Assembly (NCBI RefSeq): GCF_029633825.1
Contig: NZ_CP090642.1
Span: forward strand, 744,001-808,000
Source: Burkholderia contaminans
Lineage (GTDB): Bacteria > Pseudomonadota > Gammaproteobacteria > Burkholderiales > Burkholderiaceae
Length of the DNA stretch: 64,000 nucleotides
Direction of reading: 5' to 3'
This document shows, piece after piece, positions 6,997-16,799 of the stretch. Every line of letters starts with the position of its first letter. Positions within the stretch are counted from its first letter, which is position 1. A program made the position numbers and the translations under genes. The notes beneath the pieces are model-generated. The model worked only from the letters and a program-made list of their open reading frames with translations, had not been told where the DNA came from and searched no databases.

Positions 6997-9474
6997 ATGC
7001 AGCACAAACGGGGCGAAGGGGTTTCGCCGAAGACGCGCAGGACGGTGATATCGGTGGCGGTGGCGGCTGGCGTTTTTCATGGCGCGGCCTGGGCGCAGGA
7101 AGCGGGAGCGGGGGACGCAGCGGCAGCGGTCGCGACACCGGCGAGTAGCGCGGTCGCACCGGCATCGTCGGCTTCGGCCGCGCCGGACGGCAAGGTACAG
7201 GTTCAGGACCGCGTCGTGATCACCGGTTCGCGCACCGAGACGCGCGCGAGCAAGAGCCTGACGCCGATCGACGTGATCGGCGGCGATCAGTTGCGCGCGA
7301 CGGGGCAGACCAACCTGCGCGATGCGTTGGTGAAACTGTCGCCGTCGATCACGCGGACCTCGTACTCGGGCGATACCGGCGTATTGACCGACACGCTGTC
7401 GCTGCATGGCCTGACACCCGACCACGTGCTCGTGCTGGTGAATGGCAAGCGCCGCCACACGACGGCCAACATCACGCTCGACCCGGGACTGAACCAGGGC
7501 TCGACCGGCGTGGATATCGATACCATTCCGGTGGGCCTGATCGACCATATCGAAGTGCTGCGTGACGGTGCTTCCGCGCAGTACGGCTCCGACGCGATCG
7601 CGGGCGTGATCAACATCATCCTGAAGCGCAACACGCACGGCGGCGAACTCGCGACGACCAACGGACAGACGTATTCGGGCGACGGCTTCAAGACCAGCGA
7701 ATCCGCGACGATCGGCCTGAACATCGCCGACAAGGGTTTCCTCGATCTGAGCGCCGGATTCGACCGGCAGAACCATACGATCCGCACGGGGCCCGACGAC
7801 TATTTCGGGCGGTTTCCGCAGGGGCAGGGCTATTACAACCCGATCCTCGGCGACCCGTCCAGCTCGCGCGAGACGGTCGGCTTCAACGCCGGCTACTACC
7901 TCGGCGACGACGTCGAGCTCTACGGGTTCGGCACCTATGCGCACCGCAACGGCGACGCGTACCAGAACTATCGTCCACCGTCGGTCCTGCCGCAGGTCTA
8001 CCCGAACGGGTTCGTGCCGGTCGAAACGATCAACGAGAACGATTACTCGGTGACGGCCGGTGTGAAGGGCAAGAACCTGTTCGGCTGGGCATGGGATCTG
8101 AGCACGACCTATGGCGGCGACTACAGCGTGTTCGGGATGCGCAATTCCGCCAACACCGGGTTGTACGCGGCAACGGGATCAACGCCGACCACCTTCCATC
8201 TGTCGACCGTCAGCAACACCCAGTTGACGAACAACCTCGACCTGTCGCGGGCATTCAATGTCCCGCTGCTGCCCGCACCGCTGAATGTCGCCGTGGGCGT
8301 CGAGCAGCGTCGCGAAACCTATACGATCCGAAATGGCGAGCAGGCATCGTGGATCGATGGCGGGTCGGCTGCGTTGCCGGGCCTGGCGCCGGTCAGCGCG
8401 AGCGACATCTCGCGCAACGTGATCGGCACGTACGTCGATCTGTCGACCTACCTGACGCCGAAATGGCAGGTGAACCTGGCGGGCCGTTACGAGCACTACA
8501 ACGACGTCGGCGACACGACCAACGGCAAGGTTTCCACCCGCTACCAGTTCTCGCCGGCCATCGCGGTTCGCGGCAGCGTGAGTTCGGGCTTTCGTGCGCC
8601 GTCGCTGGCCCAGGAGTCCTATACCAGCGTGACGACGTCGCCGGCCTCCGTGGGCGGCATCCTGGCAACGACGTCGCCCGGCGCGCGCCTGATCGGCGCG
8701 CAGGCGCTGAAGCCGGAGCAGTCGACCAGCTACAACTTCGGATTGGTGCTCAATCCCGTTCGCAACCTGCAGCTGACGATCGACGCGTACCAGATCAATA
8801 TCCGCAACCGGATCGTTCTTGGCGGAACTGCGTCGGGCGCCGCGGCCATCGCCGCGCTCGAAGGGGCGGGCCTGAGCGTGCCGGGCTCGGTGCCGGCATC
8901 GGCGGTCAGCGCAAGTTACTTCACCAACGGCGCGAACACGCGCACGCGCGGGATCGACCTCGCGGGCACCTATCACACCGGGTTCGGTCGCTACGGCCAG
9001 GTGGACTGGGATTTCGGCGTGAACCTGAATACGACGTCGGTCACGCACGTGGCGAACGGATCGAACGGGAAGCCGTCGCTGAACGGACAGCAGATCGCGT
9101 CGCTGTCCACGACGACACCGAAGAACAAGATCATCATCGGCGGCACCTGGCGTCTCGACAAGTGGGCGGTCACGCTGCATGAAACGCGCTACGGGAAGAC
9201 CTCGGGCGAGGGGACGTACTTCGTCGGCCCGAACGCATTCTCGACGTCGCAGTTCGTTCACTACGAGGAGGCCGCGCGGTACGTGACCGACCTGGAAGTG
9301 CGCTACGACGTGACCAAGCAGTTCCAGATCGCGGCGGGCGCGCAAAACCTGTTCGACGTTCGCCCGAGCAAGCTGCCTTTCGAGACGCAACTGGAAGGTA
9401 TTCAGTACAGCGGCGGCAGCACGATCGGCGTCAACGGCGGATTTTATTATCTGCGCGCGCGCTATCTGTTCTGA
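6997..9474 (+). CDS. TonB-dependent outer-membrane receptor
   Basis: 825 residues: signal peptide ending at AWAQ (about 36), a low-complexity Ala-rich linker, then a plug domain (VVITGSRTETRASKSLTPIDVI through GLTPDHVLVLVNGKRRHT and the ASAQYGSDAIAGVINIILK plug end, roughly 70-210), and a 22-strand barrel ending in the aromatic FYYLRARYLF. AAGGGG precedes the ATG. Most such receptors take up iron or cobalamin complexes. Here the neighbours are cystine-type transport and sulfur monooxygenases, and a private TonB-ExbBDD set follows, so it more likely imports a bulky organosulfur compound. That substrate is inferred. Confidence 0.92.
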   Translation: MQHKRGEGVSPKTRRTVISVAVAAGVFHGAAWAQEAGAGDAAAAVATPASSAVAPASSASAAPDGKVQVQDRVVITGSRTETRASKSLTPIDVIGGDQLRATGQTNLRDALVKLSPSITRTSYSGDTGVLTDTLSLHGLTPDHVLVLVNGKRRHTTANITLDPGLNQGSTGVDIDTIPVGLIDHIEVLRDGASAQYGSDAIAGVINIILKRNTHGGELATTNGQTYSGDGFKTSESATIGLNIADKGFLDLSAGFDRQNHTIRTGPDDYFGRFPQGQGYYNPILGDPSSSRETVGFNAGYYLGDDVELYGFGTYAHRNGDAYQNYRPPSVLPQVYPNGFVPVETINENDYSVTAGVKGKNLFGWAWDLSTTYGGDYSVFGMRNSANTGLYAATGSTPTTFHLSTVSNTQLTNNLDLSRAFNVPLLPAPLNVAVGVEQRRETYTIRNGEQASWIDGGSAALPGLAPVSASDISRNVIGTYVDLSTYLTPKWQVNLAGRYEHYNDVGDTTNGKVSTRYQFSPAIAVRGSVSSGFRAPSLAQESYTSVTTSPASVGGILATTSPGARLIGAQALKPEQSTSYNFGLVLNPVRNLQLTIDAYQINIRNRIVLGGTASGAAAIAALEGAGLSVPGSVPASAVSASYFTNGANTRTRGIDLAGTYHTGFGRYGQVDWDFGVNLNTTSVTHVANGSNGKPSLNGQQIASLSTTTPKNKIIIGGTWRLDKWAVTLHETRYGKTSGEGTYFVGPNAFSTSQFVHYEEAARYVTDLEVRYDVTKQFQIAAGAQNLFDVRPSKLPFETQLEGIQYSGGSTIGVNGGFYYLRARYLF

Positions 9475-9520
9475 TCGAACGACCATATCCATAGCAGAAA
9501 TGACCGTAACGGGACGTTGA

Positions 9521-9600
9521 TCCGTTATCGATAATAACGGGTCTGCCCGGTGTTTTCCGCTGTATCGGCACCCGCCGGACGCCGCTTCGTGCCGGCGGGT
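9521..9600 (+). other. Two hairpins between receptor and monooxygenase genes
   Basis: A perfect stem CCGTTAT/ATAACGG (9522-9528 with 9534-9540) is followed by a stronger stem ACCCGCCGG/CCGGCGGGT (9570-9578 with 9592-9600). Neither is followed by a T-run, so they are not classic terminators. They may stop or process the transcript so that the receptor is made at a different level from the enzymes downstream. Confidence 0.4.
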
Positions 9601-9625
9601 CAGCCGTTCTAAAAGGTTGAGCTTC

Positions 9626-10627
9626 ATGTCTTATTCCCTTTCGATTCTCGACAAAAGCCCGATTGCAGAAGGGGCGAGCGCGCACGACGCACTGAATTTC
9701 ACGATCGCGCTCGCGAAGCGTGCCGAAGCGCTCGGCTACAAGCGCTACTGGATCGCGGAACACCACGGCGCGCCCGGGCTCGCGAGTTCGGCACCGGAAA
9801 TCGTCGTGTCGCATCTGCTCGCGCACACGTCCCGAATTCGCGTCGGATCGGGCGGCGTGATGCTTCAACATTACAGCCCTTACAAGGTCGCGGAATCGTT
9901 TCGCGTGCTGGCGTCCATCGCGCCCGGGCGCGTCGACCTCGGCGTGGGCAAGGCGCCCGGCGGGCTGCCGCTCTCCACGCGCGCATTGCAGTGGTTTCAC
10001 GACAAGTCGAAGAAGCCGGATTTCGCCGGACAACTCGCCGAGCTCGATGCGTTTCTCGGTGACGGCGTCGCGCCGGATCATCCGCTGGCCGGCGCGCTCG
10101 CGCTGCCTTCTCCTGCGGAACCGCCGCAGCGGATCCTGCTGGGGGGCAGCCCGGAAAGCGCCGAACTGGCCGCGCGGCACGGCTGGCAGTTCTGCTACGC
10201 GGGCCACTTCAACGGCGACGTTGCCAATATCGAGCGGTCGATCGACGTCTATCGCGACGCGACGGGCCGCGTGCCGCTGCTCGCGCTGTTCGCGGTCGCC
10301 GCGGAGTCGTCCGAAGACGCGAAACGTCAGGTCGGCGCGCTGAGAATCTTCAAGCTTCGTTTCGGAGACGGGCAGAGCGTCAACCTGCCAAGCGCGGAGG
10401 CGGCGGCCGATTTCGCGCGCCAGATCGGCGTGACCGACTACCGGATCGACGAACTGCATCCGCAGGTGCTGGCCGGCACCGCGCAAGAAGTGCACCGGGA
10501 ACTGGATGCGTTGCACGAGCGTTTCGGGATCGACGAGTTCGTGATCGACAACCCGGTGACGGACCCGGCGAAACGTCTTGCATCGGTCGAAGCGCTGGCA
10601 CGCGTCGAGCAGCTGATCGTCGTCTGA
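9626..10627 (+). CDS. Luciferase-like flavin monooxygenase, MsnO8/YtmO (CmoO)-type
   Basis: 333 residues. The N-terminus [13 protein letters not shown] and the block [21 protein letters not shown] are hallmarks of the MsnO8 group of luciferase-like (LLM) proteins, which includes B. subtilis YtmO/Cmo[14 protein letters not shown] and [15 protein letters not shown] complete the TIM-barrel FMN-binding core. The ATG at 9626 has AAGG nine bases upstream and is preferred over an in-frame TTG at 9617. In B. subtilis this gene sits in the S-alkyl-cysteine operon with a CmoJ-type enzyme, as here. It is cytoplasmic and probably uses FMNH2 from a reductase not encoded nearby. Confidence 0.88.
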   Translation: MSYSLSILDKSPIAEGASAHDALNFTIALAKRAEALGYKRYWIAEHHGAPGLASSAPEIVVSHLLAHTSRIRVGSGGVMLQHYSPYKVAESFRVLASIAPGRVDLGVGKAPGGLPLSTRALQWFHDKSKKPDFAGQLAELDAFLGDGVAPDHPLAGALALPSPAEPPQRILLGGSPESAELAARHGWQFCYAGHFNGDVANIERSIDVYRDATGRVPLLALFAVAAESSEDAKRQVGALRIFKLRFGDGQSVNLPSAEAAADFARQIGVTDYRIDELHPQVLAGTAQEVHRELDALHERFGIDEFVIDNPVTDPAKRLASVEALARVEQLIVV

Positions 10628-10670
10628 CTGCGATTTGCGCCTTTTCCATTTCTCGCATGTGGATCTGAAC

Positions 10671-11993
10671 ATGACCCAACGTAACCTGACATTCGGACTG
10701 ATCCTTCACGGCGCCGGCGGCCACATGAATTCGTGGAAGCATCCGGCCGGCCCGGCGGACGCAAGCGTCAATATCGATTTCGTCACCGGCATCGCGCAGA
10801 AGGCCGAAGCGAACGGCGTGGCCTTCGTGTTCGTCGCGGACGGCCTCTACATCAACGAGAAGTCGATCCCGCATTTCCTGAACCGCTTCGAGCCGATCTC
10901 GATCCTGTCCGCGCTTGCGACGGCGACATCGAAGATCGGGCTCGCCGGCACGCTGTCCACGTCGTACAGCCATCCGTTCACGGTGGCCCGCCAGTTCGCA
11001 TCGCTCGACCTGATCAGCGGCGGGCGTGCCGGATGGAACGTCGTGACGTCGCCGCTCGAGGGTTCGGCGAAGAACTACGGCGGCGAACATCCGGATCATG
11101 CGCTGCGTTACGAGATCGCCGATGAATATCTGGAAACGGTGCAAGGCCTGTGGGACAGCTGGGACGATGATGCCTTCGTGCGCGACCGCGCAAACGGCCG
11201 CTTCTTCGATCGCGAAAAACTGCACACGCTGAACCACAAGGGCCGCTTTTTCGAGGTCGCCGGGCCGCTCAACATCCAGCGCTCGCCGCAGGGCCAACCG
11301 GTGATTTTCCAGGCCGGCTCGTCGGATGCGGGCATCGGGCTGGCCGGCAAGTATGCCGATGCGGTGTTCACGCACGCGCCGTCGCTGGACGAGACGCGCG
11401 AATTTGCCGAGCGCGTGCGCGACAGCGCGGTGGCGCACGGCCGGGCGCGCAGCGACGTGAAGATCTTCCCCGGCATCGGGCCGATCGTCGGCGCGACGCG
11501 CGAGGAAGCCGACGCGAAATACCGCGCGATTCGCGACTTGCTGACGATCGACGAGGCGTTGGCCTACCTCGGCCGCTTTTTCGAGCATCACGACTTTTCG
11601 CAGTATCCGCTCGATGCGCCGTTTCCCGAACTGGGCGAACTCGGCAGGAACAGTTTCCGCTCCACGACCGATCGCATCAAGGAAGAGGCCCGGAAAAACG
11701 GCTCGACGCTCAGGGAAGTCGCGCTTGAAGTCGCCACGCCGAAACCGGGGTTCATCGGCACCGGCGAGGACGTCGCGGACGAACTGATCCGCTGGTTCGA
11801 TGCAGGCGCGGCTGACGGCTTCATCCTCGGCTTCCAGGTGCAGAAGGAAGGGCTCGACGATTTCGTCCGTTACGTGATTCCCGCACTCGAAGCGCGAGGC
11901 CGCTACGACCGCGCGTTACCGGGTGCCACGCTGCGCGACCATCTCGGCTTGCCGCGCCGCGCGAGCCGCTACGCAACCGCAGAGACCGCGTGA
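10671..11993 (+). CDS. NtaA/SnaA/DszA-family FMN-dependent monooxygenase (CmoJ/YtnJ-type), copy 1
   Basis: 440 residues, normal for the NtaA/DszA group. Clear family blocks are [78 protein letters not shown] and [14 protein letters not shown]. These are close to those of B. subtilis YtnJ/CmoJ, which oxidatively cleaves the C-S bond of N-acetyl-S-substituted cysteine using FMNH2 and oxygen. The ATG at 10671 is chosen because the family N-terminus starts there; the frame extends 12 codons upstream. Its TGA overlaps the next ATG (TGATG, 11991-11995). A paralogue lies at 17766-19151. Confidence 0.92.
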   Translation: MTQRNLTFGLILHGAGGHMNSWKHPAGPADASVNIDFVTGIAQKAEANGVAFVFVADGLYINEKSIPHFLNRFEPISILSALATATSKIGLAGTLSTSYSHPFTVARQFASLDLISGGRAGWNVVTSPLEGSAKNYGGEHPDHALRYEIADEYLETVQGLWDSWDDDAFVRDRANGRFFDREKLHTLNHKGRFFEVAGPLNIQRSPQGQPVIFQAGSSDAGIGLAGKYADAVFTHAPSLDETREFAERVRDSAVAHGRARSDVKIFPGIGPIVGATREEADAKYRAIRDLLTIDEALAYLGRFFEHHDFSQYPLDAPFPELGELGRNSFRSTTDRIKEEARKNGSTLREVALEVATPKPGFIGTGEDVADELIRWFDAGAADGFILGFQVQKEGLDDFVRYVIPALEARGRYDRALPGATLRDHLGLPRRASRYATAETA

Positions 11994-13804
11994 TGAACGA
12001 CCTCTCCCGGCTTGCCGGCCGCGCACCGTTCGTGCCCGACACCGCGGCGCCGGCGGGCCCCGACTACGCGAATTACCGTGTCGTTCCCGCCCGCTATCCG
12101 GCGAGAACGGCCGGCACCGTCGCGGCGATCGTGCTGATCGCGGCCGTCCTCTATTCGGTGCTCGGTAATCCGCGCTGGGGCTGGAACGTCTTTGCCCACT
12201 GGTTTTTCTCGGAAGCCGTGCTCGCGGGTCTCGGGCAGACGCTGCTGCTGACGGCCCTCGGTGCGGTGCTCGGCTTCGCGCTGGCGATTCCGCTCGCACT
12301 CGCGCGGCTCTCGCGTTCGCCGCTGCTGTCGTCGTGCTCATGGGCGTACATCTGGCTGTTCCGCTCGATTCCAGCCATCGTCCTGCTGCTGTTGCTGAAC
12401 AATCTCGGCTATCTGTACGACACGGTCAGGCTGGGTATCCCGTTCACGGACATCGTGTTCCTGCACGGCCCGACCACGGATCTGATCACGCCGTTCATGG
12501 CGGCCGTTCTCGGGCTCACGCTGACGCAGGCCGCGTTTGCGGCAGAGGCGATCCGCGGCGGCATCCTGTCGGTCGATCACGGGCAACGCGAAGCCGCGGC
12601 CGCGCTCGGCCTGCCGCGCGCGCGACAGACCTGGCGCATCGTGTTGCCTCAGGCGATGCGCGCGATCCTGCCTGCCGCGTTCAACGACGTGATCGGCCTC
12701 GCGAAGGGCACGGCGGTCGTCTATATCCTCGCGATGCCGGATCTGTTCTACACGGTGCAGATCATTTACCACCGCAACCTCGAAGTGATCCCGATGCTGA
12801 TGGTCGCGACCGTCTGGTATCTGGTGATCCTGACCGTGCTGTCGGCGATCCAGGTGCATATCGAGCGCCACTATGCGCGCGGTGCGACGCGCGACGCGGT
12901 CGCCGTGCCGGGCCTCTTCGCAGTCCTGCGCAAAAGCCGTCTTGCGGTCGAGGCATTGCCGTTCCGTAGCTCGGTGGCTCACACCCGGCCTGACGCTGCT
13001 GCCGCGCCGAGTGCGGAGACGGCCGGCTGGGCGAAGCAGCGCATCGGCGCGGCGGTCGGCATTCACCGCGTATCGAAGAGCTTCGGATTGTTGAAGGTGC
13101 TCGACAACGTGTCGCTGGCGATCCCGTCCGGGAGCGTGACGGTCGTGCTCGGGCAGTCGGGATCGGGCAAGTCGACGTTGTTGCGCACGATCAACCATCT
13201 GGAGCGCGTGGACGAGGGGTTCATCGACATCGACGGCGAACTGGTCGGTTATCGCCGCGACGGGCGCACGCTGTACGAGCTCAAGGAAAAGGACATCCTG
13301 CGCCGCCGCGCCGAAGTCGGCATGGTGTTCCAGGGCTTCAACCTGTTTCCGCATCTGACCGTGCTCGAGAACATCGTCGAGGCGCCGGTCGCGGCCGGCC
13401 TGCCGCGCGTGCAGGCGGAAGCGGAAGCACGCGCGCTGCTCACTCGGGTGGGCCTGGCCGGCAAGGCCGACGCGTGGCCGCGTCAGTTGTCCGGCGGCCA
13501 GCAGCAGCGCGTCGCGATCGCGCGCGCGCTTGCGCTGAAGCCCAAGGTGTTGCTGTTCGACGAGCCGACTTCCGCGCTCGATCCGGAACTCGTGAACGAA
13601 GTGCTCGACGTGATTCGTCAGTTGGCCCGTTCCGGGACCACGCTGATCATCGTGACGCACGAAATCGGTTTCGCGCGGGAAGTGGCGGACACGATCGTCT
13701 TCATGGACGGCGGGCGCGTCGTGGAGTCGGGTCCGCCGTCGGCGGTGCTGACGGCTCCGGCGCATCCGCGCACGCGCGAGTTCCTGTCGAAGGTGTTGTC
13801 GTAG
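11993..13804 (+). CDS. Amino-acid ABC importer, permease fused to ATP-binding protein
   Basis: 603 residues combining two subunits. The N-terminal half (about 40-290) is a HisM/TcyL-type permease with GLGQTLLLTALGAVLG, the RSIPAIVLLLLL segment and the EAA loop around EAAAALGLPRARQTW. A Pro/Ala-rich linker (about 305-345) leads to a complete polar-amino-acid ATPase with Walker A GQSGSGKS, signature LSGGQQQR and Walker B VLLFDEPTSALD. Start ATG 11993 overlaps the stop of the monooxygenase. The separate binding protein at 5910-6878 is the likely partner. Both halves look intact and in frame, so this is a real fusion and not a sequencing error. Confidence 0.92.
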   Translation: MNDLSRLAGRAPFVPDTAAPAGPDYANYRVVPARYPARTAGTVAAIVLIAAVLYSVLGNPRWGWNVFAHWFFSEAVLAGLGQTLLLTALGAVLGFALAIPLALARLSRSPLLSSCSWAYIWLFRSIPAIVLLLLLNNLGYLYDTVRLGIPFTDIVFLHGPTTDLITPFMAAVLGLTLTQAAFAAEAIRGGILSVDHGQREAAAALGLPRARQTWRIVLPQAMRAILPAAFNDVIGLAKGTAVVYILAMPDLFYTVQIIYHRNLEVIPMLMVATVWYLVILTVLSAIQVHIERHYARGATRDAVAVPGLFAVLRKSRLAVEALPFRSSVAHTRPDAAAAPSAETAGWAKQRIGAAVGIHRVSKSFGLLKVLDNVSLAIPSGSVTVVLGQSGSGKSTLLRTINHLERVDEGFIDIDGELVGYRRDGRTLYELKEKDILRRRAEVGMVFQGFNLFPHLTVLENIVEAPVAAGLPRVQAEAEARALLTRVGLAGKADAWPRQLSGGQQQRVAIARALALKPKVLLFDEPTSALDPELVNEVLDVIRQLARSGTTLIIVTHEIGFAREVADTIVFMDGGRVVESGPPSAVLTAPAHPRTREFLSKVLS

Positions 13805-13892
13805 TGGGGCTGCGCATGGCCGCATGTTCCGCCGGGCGTATCGCGTGGGCGACAGGGGCCGCGACCACCGCAAATGTCGAAGGATGAAAAAG

Positions 13893-14933
13893 GTGAGCAA
13901 CGTACGCATTGATCATATTGCATTCCTGACGCCGGGCAATTATCCCGGCGAGGACGCGCGTGCGGGATTCGAGCGGACGCTCGAACTGTTCCGCGTGGGC
14001 GAGGCGCTGGGTTACGACAGCGCGTGGGTTCGGCAGCGCCATCTCGAGCGTGCCGTATCGTCGGCAGCCACGTTTCTCGCGGCGGCGAGCCAGCGGACGA
14101 CCCGGATCGGGCTCGGCGCGGCGGTGATCCAGATGGGCTACGAGAATCCGTTCCGGCTGGCCGAGGATCTCGCGACCGTGGACGTGTTGTCGCACGGTCG
14201 GCTCAATGTCGGGCTCAGCGCGGGCGCGCCGAATCACGGCGCGCTGCTCGGCGAGCGCCTGTTCGATACCGATCCGGATCTGGTCGATTTCTCGCATGCG
14301 CGTGTGGCGCGCCTGCGCCGCAATCTCGCCGGCGACTGGCTCGGCGACGACGACACGTTCGTGGAGTCGGCCGCGGGCAAGGTGCGGCCGCGCGTGAGCC
14401 CTTATGCGCCCGGATTGACGGGCCGGCTCTGGTATGGAGGCGGTTCGAGGCGCTCGATCGAGTGGGCTGCCAAAAACGGCTTCAACCTGCTGATCGGCAA
14501 TCTGACGACGGGCGAGGGGACGGACAGTTACGTCGACGCCCAACTCCGGCAACTCGAGCTGTACCGCGCTCATTGGAACGAAGCCGTCGCTCCGCGCATC
14601 GCGCTGGGGCGCGTGATCGTGCCGACCGACGGTGCGAATGCTCGCGAGCGCGAACGCTATCGCGCATTCGCCGAAGGCCGCCATGCGCGCACGCTTGCGC
14701 CGCAGGGCGAGCGGCGCACGCTGTTCGCGCCGGATCTCGTGGGTACTTCGGACGAGATCGTCGAGCGGTTGCTTGCCGACCCGGTGGTCGGACAGGTGCA
14801 TGAGTTGCGCCTCGAATTGCCTTACGACCTGCCGTTCGAGAATTACCGGCAGATCCTGGAGGACTTCATCACGCGTATCGCCCCCGCACTCGGCTGGCAG
14901 CCGGTTGGCGGGAGAGCGTCCGCTGCGGCCTGA
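13893..14933 (+). CDS. Luciferase-like (LLM) flavin-dependent monooxygenase
   Basis: About 346 residues. The LLM fold is shown by RVGEALGYDSAWVRQRHLE, RTTRIGLGAAVIQMGYENPFRLAEDLATVD and GRLNVGLSAGAPN. I prefer the GTG at 13893 because AAGGA lies eight bases upstream of it; the ATG at 13884 touches the same ribosome site and is less likely. It belongs to neither the MsnO8 nor the NtaA subgroup and is closer to bacterial-luciferase/alkanal monooxygenase-like proteins. Its position between the importer and the TonB genes argues that it acts on the same imported compounds. Exact reaction is not known. Confidence 0.86.
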   Translation: MSNVRIDHIAFLTPGNYPGEDARAGFERTLELFRVGEALGYDSAWVRQRHLERAVSSAATFLAAASQRTTRIGLGAAVIQMGYENPFRLAEDLATVDVLSHGRLNVGLSAGAPNHGALLGERLFDTDPDLVDFSHARVARLRRNLAGDWLGDDDTFVESAAGKVRPRVSPYAPGLTGRLWYGGGSRRSIEWAAKNGFNLLIGNLTTGEGTDSYVDAQLRQLELYRAHWNEAVAPRIALGRVIVPTDGANARERERYRAFAEGRHARTLAPQGERRTLFAPDLVGTSDEIVERLLADPVVGQVHELRLELPYDLPFENYRQILEDFITRIAPALGWQPVGGRASAAA

Positions 14934-14943
14934 GGTGCTCGAC

Positions 14944-15099
14944 ATGACCTTCCATCGAATGCCGCCCGTGATCGAAGCCGGCGAGGCGCCGGAGGCTGCC
15001 GGGCACGTCGTGCGAGCCCGGCGCGTACGCATACCGCGTGACGCGCGGCGAGCGGGCGGCGACGCACCTTCGACCTCGTTGCAACTGGACCGAACATGA
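14944..15099 (+). CDS. Possible small ORF before tonB
   Basis: A 51-codon ORF fills the gap between the LLM gene and tonB, and its TGA overlaps the tonB ATG (ATGA, 15096-15099). The product is Arg/Ala-rich, has no motif I know, and lacks a convincing ribosome site. It may only serve to couple translation, or be non-coding. Confidence 0.2.
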   Translation: MTFHRMPPVIEAGEAPEAAGHVVRARRVRIPRDARRAGGDAPSTSLQLDRT

Positions 15100-15791
15100 C
15101 AACCGCTTCTCAATCACAGCTCGCGACAATCGGCCGCCCGCGCCGCTTCGGCAACAAGCAGACTCATCCGGTGCGCCGCTTCGGCGGCATCGCGATTGCG
15201 ATCGTCCTGCATCTCGTGCTGGTCTGGGCGCTCGTGAACGGGCTCGCCACCCGGGTCGTCCAGATCGTCCAGCAACCGATCGAAACGCGAATCATCGTGC
15301 CGGTGAAGCCGCCTCCGCCACCCCCTCCGCCGAAGCCGGTCGAGAAGGTCGTGTCGAAGCCGCGGGTGGCGCCACCGCCGCCGCCGTTCGTGCCGCCGCC
15401 CGAGGTGCGCGTGCAGGCGCCGCCGCAGCCGACCATCACGCACCAGGACGTGCCGGCGCCGAGCGCCCCCGTGCACGAGGCGCCGCCCGCGCCGGCACCG
15501 GTGCCGGTCGCGAAGCCGGTGAACCGCGAGATCGGCGTGGTCTGCCCGAATTCGGACGAAGTCCGGTCGTCGATCGTCTACCCGTCGGAGGCGCAGGACA
15601 ACAACATCACGGGCGATGTCACGGTCGAATTCACGGTGGACCCGGACGGCCGCGTCACGAACCTGCGGGTCGCGCAGCCGGCCGACCCGGTGCTCAATCG
15701 TGCGGCGCTCAACGCGGTCAAGCGGTTTCACTGCATTGCGCAGGGGGAGCCCGTGCGCGTGCGCGTACCGTTTTCCTTCAACCTGAATTGA
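15096..15791 (+). CDS. tonB: TonB-type energy transducer
   Basis: 231 residues: a short cytoplasmic N-terminus, one membrane anchor (about 31-51, with the His of IVLHLVLVWAL as in TonB), a Pro-rich periplasmic spacer (70-145, polyproline near 72-79), and a C-terminal TonB domain with IVYPSEAQDNNITGDVTVEFTVDPDGRVTNL. It passes the proton-motive energy of ExbB/ExbD to outer-membrane receptors. With exbB and two exbD genes following, it forms a dedicated set, most likely for the receptor at 6997-9474. Confidence 0.92.
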   Translation: MTTASQSQLATIGRPRRFGNKQTHPVRRFGGIAIAIVLHLVLVWALVNGLATRVVQIVQQPIETRIIVPVKPPPPPPPPKPVEKVVSKPRVAPPPPPFVPPPEVRVQAPPQPTITHQDVPAPSAPVHEAPPAPAPVPVAKPVNREIGVVCPNSDEVRSSIVYPSEAQDNNITGDVTVEFTVDPDGRVTNLRVAQPADPVLNRAALNAVKRFHCIAQGEPVRVRVPFSFNLN

Positions 15792-15860
15792 CGCTGGCCA
15801 CGGCAAGCCGTTCGACCGGGCCGGTTTTTCACATCGATACATGACGCATACGGAGTCCTT

Positions 15861-16787
15861 ATGAACAAGCGCTTTCGCGCCGCGGTCGCGGCAAGTCTGA
15901 TGATCACGGCCGGCATCGGCGGCACGCTGGTCGCACCGCAAGCCGTGCTTGCACAGCAAGCAGCGGCGTCCGCGCCGAGCCAGGCGGCCTCCGGCGGGGC
16001 GCCGACCTCCGCCGCGCCGGCTACCGCAAGCGCGGTGCCGCCGCCCGAGCCCGCGACGTCGGCAACAGTCGAGAATCCGTACGGCCTGGGGGCGCTGTGG
16101 GCAAACGGCGATTTCGTCGCCCGCTTCGTGCTCGGGCTGCTCGTGGTCATGTCGCTCGGCAGCTGGTACATCATGATCACCAAGTTCGTCGAGCAGGTGC
16201 GGGCCAACGGCCGCGCGAAATCCGCCGACGAGCAGGTCTGGAATGCGCCGACGCTGGCCGAGGGTGCCGCCCAGCTCGACGATGCGTCGCCGTTCCGCTT
16301 CATTGCCGAGAATGCGATCGAAGCGGGCGAACACCACGACACCGCGCTGCTCGATTCGGTCGACCGCAATACCTGGATCGACCTGAACATCGAGCGTTCG
16401 ATCACCAGCGTATCGAACCGGCTGCAGGACGGCCTGGCCTTCCTGGGCACGGTGGGTTCCACCGCGCCGTTCGTCGGCCTGTTCGGCACCGTGTGGGGCA
16501 TTTATCACGCGCTGACCGCCATCGGCATCGCGGGCCAGGCGTCGATCGACAAGGTCGCCGGCCCGGTCGGCGAGGCGCTGATCATGACGGCGATCGGCCT
16601 CGCCGTCGCCGTGCCGGCCGTGCTCGGCTACAACTTCCTCGTGCGCCGCAACAAGTCCGTGATGGAGCGCGTGCGCGATTTCGGCGCGCAGCTGCACACG
16701 GTATTGCTCGCGGGTGGCCGGCGCGCGGCAGGCAGCGTCGCGACGCCGGCGGCACAGGCGCCGCAGGCGCTGGCGGTGCAGTCGTAA
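15861..16787 (+). CDS. exbB: ExbB proton-channel subunit (MotA/TolQ/ExbB family)
   Basis: 308 residues. It has a cleavable-looking signal (LMITAGIGGTLVAPQAVLA) and an Ala/Pro-rich periplasmic region before the first core membrane helix (FVLGLLVVMSLGSWYIMI). The conserved core FLGTVGSTAPFVGLFGTVWGIYHAL and GLAVAVPAVLGYNFLVR is complete. The long N-terminal extension is seen in many ExbB proteins of beta- and gammaproteobacteria. It forms the inner-membrane channel with ExbD. It lies 69 bases after tonB and 12 bases before the first exbD. Confidence 0.92.
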   Translation: MNKRFRAAVAASLMITAGIGGTLVAPQAVLAQQAAASAPSQAASGGAPTSAAPATASAVPPPEPATSATVENPYGLGALWANGDFVARFVLGLLVVMSLGSWYIMITKFVEQVRANGRAKSADEQVWNAPTLAEGAAQLDDASPFRFIAENAIEAGEHHDTALLDSVDRNTWIDLNIERSITSVSNRLQDGLAFLGTVGSTAPFVGLFGTVWGIYHALTAIGIAGQASIDKVAGPVGEALIMTAIGLAVAVPAVLGYNFLVRRNKSVMERVRDFGAQLHTVLLAGGRRAAGSVATPAAQAPQALAVQS

Positions 16788-16799
16788 GCGGGGCGCGCC

